Source: JAFGRU01 sp016934985
GTDB taxonomy: Bacteria > Desulfobacterota > Desulfuromonadia > Desulfuromonadales > JAAYDE01
Direction of reading: 5' to 3'
NCBI GenBank assembly: GCA_963665045.2
Contig: CAXXJQ010000003.1
Span: 1,178,001 to 1,242,000, forward strand
DNA length: 64,000 bases
Shown here: positions 1-7,625 of the stretch, piece by piece
Numbering within the stretch: position 1 is the first letter of the stretch
Layout: the number at the start of each line of letters is the position of its first letter
Translations under genes and position numbers: made by a program
The notes under the pieces: generated by a model
What the model saw: the letters and a program-made list of their open reading frames with translations, nothing else
What the model was told of the DNA's origin: nothing
The model's database searches: none

Positions 1-234
1 CTAAAAGAGCTGCTTCACTACCTTAGGCAGGGAGAGACAAGTATGTTTGAAAACAGTCAGCTTCTCAATTACGTATTGATGGATGATAGCTTTCAGGGCT
101 ACCCGGGAAACCTTGGCCCCGAAGAGTTGAGGGGAACAGGCGTTAAGGCTATTAAGTGCAAGCTTATGGGCCGCAAGAGCCGCCCTCTTATTGATGAGAG
201 ATTATTGGTGGGTGCCCTGCTCTCCCTGACTTGA
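1..234 (+). CDS. C-terminal end of an unidentified protein (cut by window edge)
   Basis: Frame 1 is open from the first base to a TGA at 232-234, giving at least 77 residues. An internal ATG lies at 43, but the reading frame continues upstream without a stop and that ATG has no clear ribosome site, so this is read as the tail of a longer gene. Recognisable stretches are MDDSFQGYPGNLGPEEL and SRPLIDERLLVGALLSLT, the latter looking like a compact helical end. I cannot assign a family. A strong two-way terminator follows 19 bases after the stop, which supports this being a real gene end. Confidence 0.5.
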   Translation, partial: LKELLHYLRQGETSMFENSQLLNYVLMDDSFQGYPGNLGPEELRGTGVKAIKCKLMGRKSRPLIDERLLVGALLSLT

Positions 235-253
235 TGTTCTGAAAATACCAAAT

Positions 254-296
254 CAACAAAAAAAGGCCCCCTTTTTTGAGGGGCCTTTTTTTGTTG
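254..296. terminator. Bidirectional rho-independent terminator
   Basis: Perfect 17-bp arms (254-270 and 280-296) enclose a 9-base loop. The GGCCCC core is flanked by A-runs on one side and T-runs on the other, so it works in both directions. It lies between two convergent genes: the fragment ending at 234 and the DUF882 gene ending at 319. Confidence 0.9.
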
Positions 297-318
297 GACC
301 AAAATTTGGCGTTGCCGT

Positions 319-897
319 CTACCAGGTACGGACCGGACCGGTATCGATGTGAATAAATTGTGACCTGGGATAATAGCCTACCCCGCCGTTGTGAAGTTTG
401 AGAGCAAGTTTTCTCAGAGTGCGGAGGTCACTACCGGGGATTCTGATATCCAGGGCCTGACCTTTCAGATGATAGCTTCTTTTTGCGACCCCGCGGCTGT
501 TACGGCGCAGGTTTGCGTTGGTTTCGGGTGAGCGGTAGCCGGAAATAATGATATTTTGGGGTTTAGAAGCTGGGAGTCTGCGGTTAATTTCAAAGAGAAG
601 GTCAAGCAATTGAGGGTCTATAGGCTTAACCTCGCCGGTCCTGTAGTCTCGGCAAAGAAAGTTGATAGTGTCGAGGCTTTCGGTTAAATAGCTGCCTTTT
701 TCCCAGTAGACGATGTTGCTTAGATTTTCCCCGGTATGTGGATTTAAGAGGGTCAAAGATTTTTCACGAGGAGGTGTAAAACCGGAAACAGCGGCGAGAG
801 ATACCGATGGCAAAGCCAAACCGCCTGCAGCTAAGAGACCTATTTTGAGAAAACCTCTTCTTGAGGTTTCGACATATTCGGGCATGATTTTATTCAT
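319..897 (-). CDS. TAT-exported DUF882 / YcbK-type M15-like peptidase
   Basis: Predicted exported protein of the DUF882 (YcbK) family, related to zinc D,D/L,D-carboxypeptidases of the M15 fold that act on peptidoglycan. The N-terminus carries a twin-arginine signal (SRRGFLKIG) followed by a hydrophobic stretch ending in an Ala-rich site. The zinc-binding pattern is visible as HLKGQALDI (about residues 142-150) and FIHIDTG (about 181-187), close to the C-terminus as usual. The start at 897 is chosen because AGAGAG lies just upstream. An in-frame ATG at 951 would add 18 residues before the TAT motif and lacks a better site. Total length of about 190 aa fits the family. It stands alone, convergent with the gene at the window start. 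Catalytic activity is inferred from the family. Confidence 0.85.
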   Translation of the reverse strand: MNKIMPEYVETSRRGFLKIGLLAAGGLALPSVSLAAVSGFTPPREKSLTLLNPHTGENLSNIVYWEKGSYLTESLDTINFLCRDYRTGEVKPIDPQLLDLLFEINRRLPASKPQNIIISGYRSPETNANLRRNSRGVAKRSYHLKGQALDIRIPGSDLRTLRKLALKLHNGGVGYYPRSQFIHIDTGPVRTW

Positions 898-1286
898 TGC
901 TCTCTTTTGATAAAAATTTTTTTCCATCAAAAGAGCAAAAAGCATTCCCATTTAAAAGATGTGGCACATCCGGCGACCCTGTATTGTCCATTCATTGGCA
1001 AAACGGGGGGCATTTCCAATCTCTGATTTCTGCCCAAAATCGTTATGGGAAAATTTTTATATTTTGAACATAACGGGAAAAAAATGACAATAGGAAAGAT
1101 AAAATTCGGCTTATTTTAATACCATTAATTTTAGCGGGTTAAGAGACCATGCGGCGAAAAATAATAAATTGGAAAAAATTTTTTGGGGTATCGGGAAATA
1201 TTATTTTTTTATGGTAAAGTTTTTTTCATAAATTAATTTTCAATTGCTGGTTTTTTTTCGTTATTCCGCTACAAAAGGAGCAAAAA
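898..1286. other. AT-rich intergenic region and long leader of the cold-shock gene
   Basis: About 390 bases lie between the divergent DUF882 gene and the cold-shock gene. The right half is very A/T-rich with several T-runs and contains no ORF. Long structured leaders are known for cspA-type genes, and the distance here would allow one, but I could not identify a convincing -35/-10 pair. A good ribosome site (AAAAGGAG) sits at about 1273-1280. Nothing else is recognisable. Confidence 0.4.
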
Positions 1287-1487
1287 ATGGCCAAGGGTAC
1301 GGTGAAGTGGTTCAATAACGCAAAAGGTTTTGGTTTTATTCAACAAGATGAGGGACCCGATGTTTTTGTCCATTTTTCCTCAATTACCGGGGATGGTTTT
1401 AAAACGTTGGCAGAGGGACAGCGAGTCTCGTTTGATGTGGAAAATGGGGATAAAGGTCCAGCAGCAGCCAGGGTTGCCAAGCTTTAA
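1287..1487 (+). CDS. Cold-shock protein, CspA family
   Basis: Single-domain OB-fold nucleic-acid chaperone of 66 aa, the standard size of CspA-type proteins. It binds single-stranded RNA/DNA, melts RNA structure and acts in the cytoplasm. Both RNA-binding motifs are present: RNP1 KGFGFI (residues 13-18) and RNP2 VFVHFS (about 27-32), and the opening MAKGTVKWFN is typical. AAAAGGAG lies 6 bases before the ATG. It is transcribed alone, with a strong terminator just downstream. Whether it is cold-inducible or constitutive cannot be told from the coding sequence. Confidence 0.97.
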   Translation: MAKGTVKWFNNAKGFGFIQQDEGPDVFVHFSSITGDGFKTLAEGQRVSFDVENGDKGPAAARVAKL

Positions 1488-1509
1488 AATGACCCTAAAA
1501 TATTCAAAA

Positions 1510-1549
1510 AACAAAAAAACTCCACAAATTTTTGTGGAGTTTTTTTGTT
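1510..1549. terminator. Bidirectional rho-independent terminator
   Basis: The stem ACTCCACAAA (1519-1528) pairs with TTTGTGGAGT (1531-1540) and is flanked by A-run and T-run, giving a terminator in both directions. It separates the cold-shock gene (ends 1487) from the convergent M23 peptidase gene (ends 1572). Confidence 0.9.
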
Positions 1550-1571
1550 TCTGGCCTGTATGGGTAAGCAC

Positions 1572-2873
1572 CTAATTGGCGGGACTGATTTTACGGCTGA
1601 TGTTGTCTTGTAGCCAATGAGAGTCCCACCATTCAACGGGGTTAACCGGGAGACCTGATACCAGCACGCCGAAATGAAGGTGATCTCCCCCGGCCATGCC
1701 CGTGGTACCGCTTGTGCCCACGATATCCCCTTTGGTGATGGTTTGCCCCTCTTTGACGTCAATACGAGTCAAATGGCCGTATAGCGTTTGCAGGCCAAGA
1801 CCGTGATCGACGATGACGCAATTGCCGTAAATCCCGAAAAATCCGGCAAAGACAACCTTGCCTGAATTGGCCGAACGAATCGGGGCCTGAGCGGTGGAGG
1901 CCAGATCGACCCCCAAATGGGTTTGGGTGTCCACCTTTTTACCCTTATAGTAATAAGAGCGAATGTCGCCGAATGTGGCCATTGTCGAACCGGGTTGGCG
2001 TAAAAAGTTCCCTTCCCATAGCGGTTGTGAAGCTGTGCCTTCTCCATATCCGTAAAGACGCTGGCGGTTATCTTTGCGCATATCCTGATTGACCTTTAGG
2101 AACATATCGAGGTTATCAGTGATGTTTGGAAAATCACGTTTAAATTGGGGCATTTTAGCTGTCAGAAAACCGTCTGAGACATTAATTCGATCCCGACGGA
2201 AGCGTTTCTGGACAACATGAAAATAAAATCCATTTTCGCTTGTGTTGCCGGCTTGGTCTTCGGCAATTACAACGGGCTGAAATTCTTTTCTTTTCAAATT
2301 GTAAGGGAATGCGAAAAGTGCATAATATTTTCCGGAAGGCTGCAAATAACCGGGGAAAAAACGTTCGCCGACCTTGATACCGGTTCGAACCGCATTTTCG
2401 GAGAGTGAGTAGACAACCAGACCGCTGCCGCCAGGACGGATATTATGAGCACGGGTTTCCAACGATATAACCGGCGGAGTACTGTCATAAAAAAAGTTGT
2501 ACTGCACCTTTGTCAGGTTGCCGCCAAGAAAGGAACCGTCGCGGGCAGAAACCTCAACTTGGAATTCGCCCTCTTTAAGTTTGGGGATCTGGAAAGTTTC
2601 GGTTCCTTGACGTGGTTTCCCCGGATATGTTTTTGCTAAAACCGGAATCTGGGTTTCGCCTTGAGATACTTTTATCGTCAGGTTTTGTAAACCTGAATTT
2701 TCATCTTTCAAGGCCAAAGACAGTGGGTTAAGAGAGATAGGCCCTGAATCGGGAGTGAGTGCAAGCTCCGGCCCGTCTTTGTCCCGGAAAATAAAAAATA
2801 GTGTCCCGCCGGCTACCAACAGAATAAATAGTGCAGAAAAAAGCTTCCCTGCTTTTTGTTTTTTGAATGCCAT
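1572..2873 (-). CDS. Membrane-anchored M23 (LytM) family metallopeptidase
   Basis: Predicted periplasmic peptidoglycan endopeptidase or LytM-like activator of 433 aa. Residues 1-9 are basic and about 11-29 form a membrane anchor. Residues 30-290 form a long extracytoplasmic region that looks like Ig/beta-sandwich modules (PDSGPISLNPLSLAL, YDSTPPVISLETRA). The C-terminal LytM domain (about 300-420) has the zinc set HLGVD (about 317), YGHL and HLHFG (about 401), so the active site looks complete and the protein is probably enzymatic rather than a degenerate activator. The start follows a weak purine-rich site (GAGCTTAACGG). Single gene, convergent with the cold-shock gene. Cross-link specificity is unknown. 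Confidence 0.92.
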   Translation of the reverse strand: MAFKKQKAGKLFSALFILLVAGGTLFFIFRDKDGPELALTPDSGPISLNPLSLALKDENSGLQNLTIKVSQGETQIPVLAKTYPGKPRQGTETFQIPKLKEGEFQVEVSARDGSFLGGNLTKVQYNFFYDSTPPVISLETRAHNIRPGGSGLVVYSLSENAVRTGIKVGERFFPGYLQPSGKYYALFAFPYNLKRKEFQPVVIAEDQAGNTSENGFYFHVVQKRFRRDRINVSDGFLTAKMPQFKRDFPNITDNLDMFLKVNQDMRKDNRQRLYGYGEGTASQPLWEGNFLRQPGSTMATFGDIRSYYYKGKKVDTQTHLGVDLASTAQAPIRSANSGKVVFAGFFGIYGNCVIVDHGLGLQTLYGHLTRIDVKEGQTITKGDIVGTSGTTGMAGGDHLHFGVLVSGLPVNPVEWWDSHWLQDNISRKISPAN

Positions 2874-3167
2874 CCGTTAAGCTCCTCGAAAAAATTTTGA
2901 AAAATGGACAAAAACCGGAAAAATTTAAACTGAAGGCGACTGTAAATAAAGGATCAGTTGATTTTTTTTCTGCATCGGACAACGTTCCCTGGTGAGGGTT
3001 GAAAGAATATTCGTTTTATCTAATTTCAGGTTTTTACTTGTAACTTTTTTAAAGGCCCTGCTAATGTTTTTATATAACCTGACGATATGTGAAAAATCAG
3101 GTAGCTTCTTTCTGACGAACAAATTGTTGATCTTCATTTATAAAAACATAATTTCATCAGGGCCGCA

Positions 3168-3986
3168 ATGACAACTCTTTTTCGACTTTTATTCTTTTCC
3201 GCTATTCTCCTCTGGGGCGCCCTGGTTTTTGCCTCAAACGGAAAGATGCTTCAAGTTCATGAGGTAAAGCATGCGGATATAAAAACTGTTTTGCCGGTGG
3301 TTGAAAATTTTCTTGAAAAAGGCGAAACAGTACAAAATATGAAACAAAAGCTTATTATTAACGCCACACCCGAAAGCCAAAAAAAAATCCGCCAATTTCT
3401 TGATCAGATCGATGTGCCTAGAAAAACTCTCATGATTGAGGTTAAACAGCTTAAAAGCAGCATTAAAAACGCCGTTCGGGTAGGTTCATCGTCCTCAAAA
3501 CCGGTTTATGCGGGAACTCGTCTTGGCAATACCCGCAGCTCAGTGACCCAGCACATAATGGTTTTGGATGGTGAAGATGCTTTCATTGTTGTGGGTGAGG
3601 ATATTCCTTACACCAGTGAACTTGCCATGGTTAATGGCCGTAACCAGGGGTTTTACCAGAAAACCGACTATAAAAAAACCCGCACAGGTTTTGTTGTTCG
3701 CCCGAACTTGCGCGGCAAGATGGTTGAGGTTCAAATTATTCCTTTCCAGGAAAGCCCCCGCAACCAGCGATCTGCATATAATGACACCCCCCCTATGGTC
3801 GATTACCAACAAGCGTCAACTCGCTTGCAAGTTCCCTTGGGCTCCTGGTTTGATGTTGGTGGGACATCGTATAACAGCGACCAGGACGATCTTGGTACGA
3901 TCCATTGGAGTACCGGGAAAAGAACCAAAGATAGCAGCGTGCAGTTGAGAATTCAGGTTCCATCCTCCAATTTTCCAACAAACTAA
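3168..3986 (+). CDS. Short secretin-like (type II/III secretion short-domain) protein
   Basis: 272-aa exported protein with a signal peptide (residues 1-22, cut near VFAS). Residues 25-90 resemble the periplasmic N/NolW module of secretins: alternating beta-alpha segments ending DQIDVPRKTLMIEVK. Residues 120-272 resemble the secretin core (DGEDAFIVVGEDIPYT, GFVVRPNL, VEVQIIP, LQVPLGSWFDVGG). Complete secretins are usually 400-700 aa, so this is a reduced form lacking most of the beta-barrel and N0/N1 repeats. No pilus, general secretion or type III genes adjoin it, so it is either a stand-alone periplasmic protein or a relic. No SD is obvious apart from AGGGCCGCA before the ATG. Fold assignment is by motif only. 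Confidence 0.75.
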   Translation: MTTLFRLLFFSAILLWGALVFASNGKMLQVHEVKHADIKTVLPVVENFLEKGETVQNMKQKLIINATPESQKKIRQFLDQIDVPRKTLMIEVKQLKSSIKNAVRVGSSSSKPVYAGTRLGNTRSSVTQHIMVLDGEDAFIVVGEDIPYTSELAMVNGRNQGFYQKTDYKKTRTGFVVRPNLRGKMVEVQIIPFQESPRNQRSAYNDTPPMVDYQQASTRLQVPLGSWFDVGGTSYNSDQDDLGTIHWSTGKRTKDSSVQLRIQVPSSNFPTN

Positions 3987-4071
3987 AACAATTTAAATAG
4001 AAATTACTTTAGGCAAAATAGTCTAACAATTTGAAATAAAACCAATTTGCAATCCTTTTAAGTTTTTCCCC

Positions 4072-4101
4072 TTGACACCGGAGAGGCATGTCTGATATCA
4101 A
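4072..4101 (+). promoter_or_regulatory. Candidate sigma-70 promoter for tRNA-Cys
   Basis: A perfect -35 TTGACA (4072-4077), an 18-base spacer and TATCAA (4096-4101) precede the tRNA by about 40 bases. Position and consensus fit a stable-RNA promoter. The -10 matches 4 of 6 positions. Confidence 0.5.
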
Positions 4102-4140
4102 TACTCGAACTTTTTACAGGCACTGGTTTGCTGTGAACAG

Positions 4141-4214
<74 letters not shown>

Positions 4215-4236
4215 ATTTTATAACGCAACATCTGAT

Positions 4237-4266
4237 AGTCAGCCCCACAGGCTGACTTTTTATTTT
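4237..4266 (+). terminator. Terminator of tRNA-Cys, next to tauE start
   Basis: AGTCAGCC (4237-4244) pairs with GGCTGACT (4250-4257) across a 5-base loop and is followed by TTTTATTTTT. The T-run ends immediately before the CCGGAGAAA ribosome site of the next gene (ATG 4277). Some read-through from the tRNA promoter could therefore feed the exporter gene. Confidence 0.85.
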
Positions 4267-4276
4267 TCCGGAGAAA

Positions 4277-5104
4277 ATGCAGGAATTTTCCCTTGCCATT
4301 ATTTTTACCTTCGGATTACTCGGCTCTTTTGCCGGTTTCCTGGCAGGTTTGCTCGGTCTCGGCGGCGGCATCATTTATATTCCCCTTTTTCTCGTGGTTT
4401 TCGAGGCCGTTGGCTTCCAACACGAAATTATCGTTCACACCGCTTTCGGCACCAGCCTCGCTATCATCTTTTTTACCGCAATCAGCAGTTCCCTTGTCCA
4501 TTTTCAAAAAGGCAACATCGAATGGTATCAGGTTTACCGTCTTGCCTTGGGCAGCGCCTGCGGAGCGATTATAGGCGCGCAAGCTGCTGCCTGGACACCG
4601 GGGATATGGCTGAAAGCTCTTTTCGGCATCATGTTGACTGGTGTCGCCATTCACATTTTTTCATCCAAGCCCCAGGCATTACCACATAGAACGGAAAGGA
4701 TATCTACCCGTCATCTTTTCCTGGTCGGCATGGCCGGCGGGTCTTTTGCCGCTTTTTTCGGGGTCAGCGGCGCGGTTGTTGTCCTCCCCCTTATGATTCT
4801 CGCGCTCAAGATCCCCATGCATTCAGCCATTGCCAATTCAAGCGCCTTAATTGTCGTCTCCTGCTTTGTCGGTACCCTTTCCTACATGTTTCATGGCTGG
4901 CATGAGCCCAGCATACCCCAGTTTTCTTTAGGTTATGTCAATGTTTTGGTGGTGGGCATCTGTACCCCTTTCACCACACTGTTCGCACGAATTGGAGCCA
5001 AGGTTGCGCACCGTTTCAGCCATGATAAACTGGTAAGGATTTTTGCTGTGGTGCTTATCATTGTCGGCCTGCGGATGCTTATCAAAACCTTCTTTTTCAG
5101 CTGA
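4277..5104 (+). CDS. TauE/SafE family membrane exporter
   Basis: 275-aa integral membrane protein of the TauE/SafE (DUF81) family, whose members export sulfite, sulfoacetate or other small organic anions. About eight hydrophobic segments are visible. The family's internal duplication shows as two glycine-rich motifs, LLGLGGGIIYIPLFL near the N-terminus and FFGVSGAVVVLPLMI about 140 residues later. The ribosome site CCGGAG lies 7 bases before the ATG. It is followed 20 bases later by the Memo-like gene, so the two may be co-transcribed. The substrate cannot be read from the sequence and no sulfur genes adjoin it. Confidence 0.92.
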   Translation: MQEFSLAIIFTFGLLGSFAGFLAGLLGLGGGIIYIPLFLVVFEAVGFQHEIIVHTAFGTSLAIIFFTAISSSLVHFQKGNIEWYQVYRLALGSACGAIIGAQAAAWTPGIWLKALFGIMLTGVAIHIFSSKPQALPHRTERISTRHLFLVGMAGGSFAAFFGVSGAVVVLPLMILALKIPMHSAIANSSALIVVSCFVGTLSYMFHGWHEPSIPQFSLGYVNVLVVGICTPFTTLFARIGAKVAHRFSHDKLVRIFAVVLIIVGLRMLIKTFFFS

Positions 5105-5124
5105 CCTTTTCTCACGGAGAAGTT

Positions 5125-5928
5125 ATGCAGCGCAATCCTGCCGTTTCGGGCCAGTTTTACCCTTCCGATCCTGATGAATTGAAAGCCATGCTCAAGGAAT
5201 TCATGCCCGCAGGTCAAGGATATTGCGAGCCTTTTGGTGTTATCTCCCCCCACGCCGGGTATATTTACTCGGGTGCCATTGCCGGAGAGACTTTCGCCAA
5301 AATCAAGGTTCCCGAAAAGGCGATAATTCTTGGCCCCAACCATCACGGCTACGGACATCCCTGGGCTGTCTATCCTGAAGGTGCCTGGATAACCCCCCTC
5401 GGGGCATGCCCCGTAGATGTTGAACTTGTAGAAAGAATAATAAGTGATTGCCCCGGTACCGGAAGGGATAAATTGGCCCACAAATTCGAACATTCCCTTG
5501 AGGTGCAACTTCCCTTTCTTCAGACTCTTGCGCCGGAATTGAAAATCGTTCCCATCTGTCTGGGTGGCGGCATTCTCCCCGAGCTTGTCGAATTCGGCCG
5601 CAACCTGGGTAAAGTAATCAAGGGTCTTTCCAGCCGGGTACTGATGGTGGCCAGTTCCGACATGACCCATTATGAACCGGATGTTATCGCCAGGAAAAAG
5701 GATATGAAGGCGATTGATCACATCCTCGCCCTAGATCCTGGCGGCCTGTACAAGACGGTGCGCAATAACAAAATCAGCATGTGCGGGGTGCTTCCTGTTG
5801 TTGTTATGCTTTCCGCCGCAAAATACCTGGGTGCCACCAAAGCCACTCTCGTTCATTACGGTAGTTCCGGCGATACGACTCAGGACTTTTCCCAGGTAGT
5901 CGGTTATGCCGGGATTTTAATCGAATAA
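5125..5928 (+). CDS. amrB: Memo-like protein (AmmeMemoRadiSam system protein B)
   Basis: 267-aa protein of the MEMO1 family, related in fold to extradiol dioxygenases and class III LigB-type enzymes. In bacteria it usually accompanies an AMMECR1 protein and a radical-SAM protein. Family landmarks are RNPAVSGQFYPS at the start, VISPHAGYIYSGAIAG (about residues 38-53), GPNHHGYG (about 71-78), HSLEVQLPFLQ (about 122-132) and SSDMTHYE near 180. The histidines that would bind a metal are present. Partners A and radical-SAM are not adjacent, so this is an orphan copy here. The reaction is unknown. CACGGAGAAG precedes the ATG. Confidence 0.92.
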   Translation: MQRNPAVSGQFYPSDPDELKAMLKEFMPAGQGYCEPFGVISPHAGYIYSGAIAGETFAKIKVPEKAIILGPNHHGYGHPWAVYPEGAWITPLGACPVDVELVERIISDCPGTGRDKLAHKFEHSLEVQLPFLQTLAPELKIVPICLGGGILPELVEFGRNLGKVIKGLSSRVLMVASSDMTHYEPDVIARKKDMKAIDHILALDPGGLYKTVRNNKISMCGVLPVVVMLSAAKYLGATKATLVHYGSSGDTTQDFSQVVGYAGILIE

Positions 5929-5983
5929 CTTTACCCGATGTTTAAGGTAAAAATAACTTGTCAGTGCATGGGCCTTGAAGTAT

Positions 5984-6019
5984 AAAAAAACCAGCCGCCT
6001 TTTGGCGGCTGGTTTTTTT
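5984..6019. terminator. Rho-independent terminator
   Basis: CCAGCCGCC (5991-5999) pairs with GGCGGCTGG (6004-6012) across a TTTT loop, flanked by seven A and seven T. It ends the tauE-amrB unit. Because it is symmetrical, it would also stop minus-strand transcription. Confidence 0.92.
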
Positions 6020-6047
6020 CCTCTTGTGCATTTATTGGAGTCAGAAC

Positions 6048-7449
6048 ATGGCAGATATTCGCGTTCGCTTTGCCCCGAGCCCTACAGGTTTCCTCCATAT
6101 CGGAGGTGCCCGCACGGCCTTATTCAATTTCCTTTTTGCCCGCAGCCAGGAGGGCACTTTTGTACTACGTATCGAAGATACCGACACCGTCCGTTCGACC
6201 CAGGAATCGGTAGATGAAATACTTAAAGCCATGGAATGGCTCGGGCTTAACTGGGACGAAGGGCCTTACTACCAGAGCGAGCGCTTTAATCTCTACAAGG
6301 AAAAGGTGCAGCAACTTCTTGATGAGGGCAAGGCCTATCGTTGTTACTGCACATCGGAGGAACTGGATAAAAAACGCGAACAGGCCATGGCTGAGGGCAG
6401 GAAGCCAAAATACGACGGTACCTGCCGGGAACGTATGGATCACCCGGGAAATACCCCTTTTGTCATTCGTTTTCGCGCTCCTGATAATGGCACCACCTCT
6501 TTCAACGATCTGATAAAAGGCACCATATCCGTCAACAATGAGGAACTTGATGATGTCATCATTCAGCGTACCGACGGAACGCCGACCTACAACTTCGTAG
6601 TGGTGGTTGATGATGCCGATATGGGTATTACCCACGTCATAAGGGGTGATGACCATATTAACAATACACCGAGGCAGATTCTCCTTTATGAGGCTCTCGG
6701 CTACCAGGTTCCTTGTTTCGCTCATGTACCCATGATTCTTGGTTCCGACAAAACCAGGCTTTCCAAACGCCATGGTGCAACCTCGGTCATGGCCTACCGG
6801 GACATGGGCTATCTGCCCGAGGCCATGGTCAATTACCTTGTGCGTCTTGGCTGGTCCTTTGGCGATGAGGAAATTTTCTCGTTAGCGGATCTGATTGAAA
6901 AGTTTTCCCTCAGCAATGTCGGCAAATCGGCCGGAGTTTTCAACCCTGAAAAACTTTTGTGGCTTAACTCCCATTACATCAAAAGATCTGATCCCAATGC
7001 CCTGGTACCCCCTGGTAATCGAACAATTAGAGAAAAAAGGCTTGCAAGCGGATAATCCAAACCTGCCTGGATTGATCGAGCTTTACCAGGAGCGGGCCAA
7101 AACTCTTGAGGAAATGGCAGACAGCCTGACCTGGGTTTTTAAATCCGAACTGGAATTTGATGAAAAGGCCGCGGCAAAATTTCTCATTGAAAGCCTGCGC
7201 CCTCTTTTTGAGCAGATCATAACCCATTTGGAGACATGTGAACCTTTCAGCCATGATGAAATCGAGAAGCGGGTGAATAGTCTTATGGAGGAAACCGGCC
7301 TGAAAATGGGGAAAATTGCCCAGCCTATTCGCGTCGCCCTGACCGGCGGCACAGTAAGCCCCAGCGTTTTTGAGTTGCTTCCCCTGATTGGCAAGGACGA
7401 AACCCTGCGCCGCTTAAAGAACGCCCTGTCTCTCCTTGAACCGGAGTGA
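6048..7449 (+). CDS. gltX: Glutamyl-tRNA synthetase, interrupted by a +1 frameshift
   Basis: Class I aminoacyl-tRNA synthetase charging tRNA-Glu in the cytoplasm. The first part (6048 to about 7010) carries FLHIGGART (HIGH-type) and the KTRLSKRHG loop (KMSKS-type). The C-terminal anticodon-binding part continues in another frame to the TGA at 7447-7449. The frames join at five C residues (7008-7012): removing one C restores NALVPLVIEQLEKKGLQ and a 466-aa protein, the normal size. The start at 6048 follows TTGGAGTCAGAAC; an upstream in-frame ATG (6024) lies too near the terminator. As read, the first frame ends at 7055 and would lose the anticodon-binding domain. Because gltX is normally essential, a sequencing or assembly error is the simplest explanation. 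Real mutation or slippage is possible. Confidence 0.93.
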
Positions 7450-7478
7450 CCCTCTTGCACGAAAATATGCTGCTGTTT

Positions 7479-7509
7479 AACCCCTGGTTTTAATGCCGGG
7501 GTTTTTTTT
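7479..7509 (+). terminator. Terminator after gltX
   Basis: AACCCC (7479-7484) pairs with GGGGTT (7498-7503) around a 13-base loop, followed by eight T. The short stem makes it weaker than others in this window. Confidence 0.65.
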
Positions 7510-7548
7510 GGGGTAAAATATGGAAATGATGAGCCTGACCGGTCATTT

Positions 7549-7575
7549 ATACAATACCTGCTTCATGTATTGTAT
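7549..7575. promoter_or_regulatory. Perfect inverted repeat upstream of P-type ATPase (candidate operator)
   Basis: ATACAATAC (7549-7557) and GTATTGTAT (7567-7575) are exact inverse complements separated by 9 bases. The repeat lies 50 bases before the GTG start of the ATPase gene and overlaps a -10-like TATAGTAT at its right end. Its size and spacing suit a dimeric repressor or activator. No regulator gene adjoins it. Confidence 0.5.
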
Positions 7576-7625
7576 AGTATCTCATGTGTCAGTTCTTCTG
7601 CCCGGATAAATCAAGGACTTGTGTT

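Noticed and set aside
2925..3137. 70-aa minus-strand ORF upstream of the M23 gene
   Set aside because: Lys/Asn-rich, no ribosome site, in an A/T-rich leader; composition does not look coding.
4933..5721. 262-aa minus-strand ORF across tauE and amrB
   Set aside because: Overlaps two well-supported genes and has no ribosome site or family motif.
6024..7055. A complete gltX ending at 7055
   Set aside because: The last 18 residues (GNRTIREKRLASG) are out-of-frame sequence; the homologous end lies in another frame to 7449.
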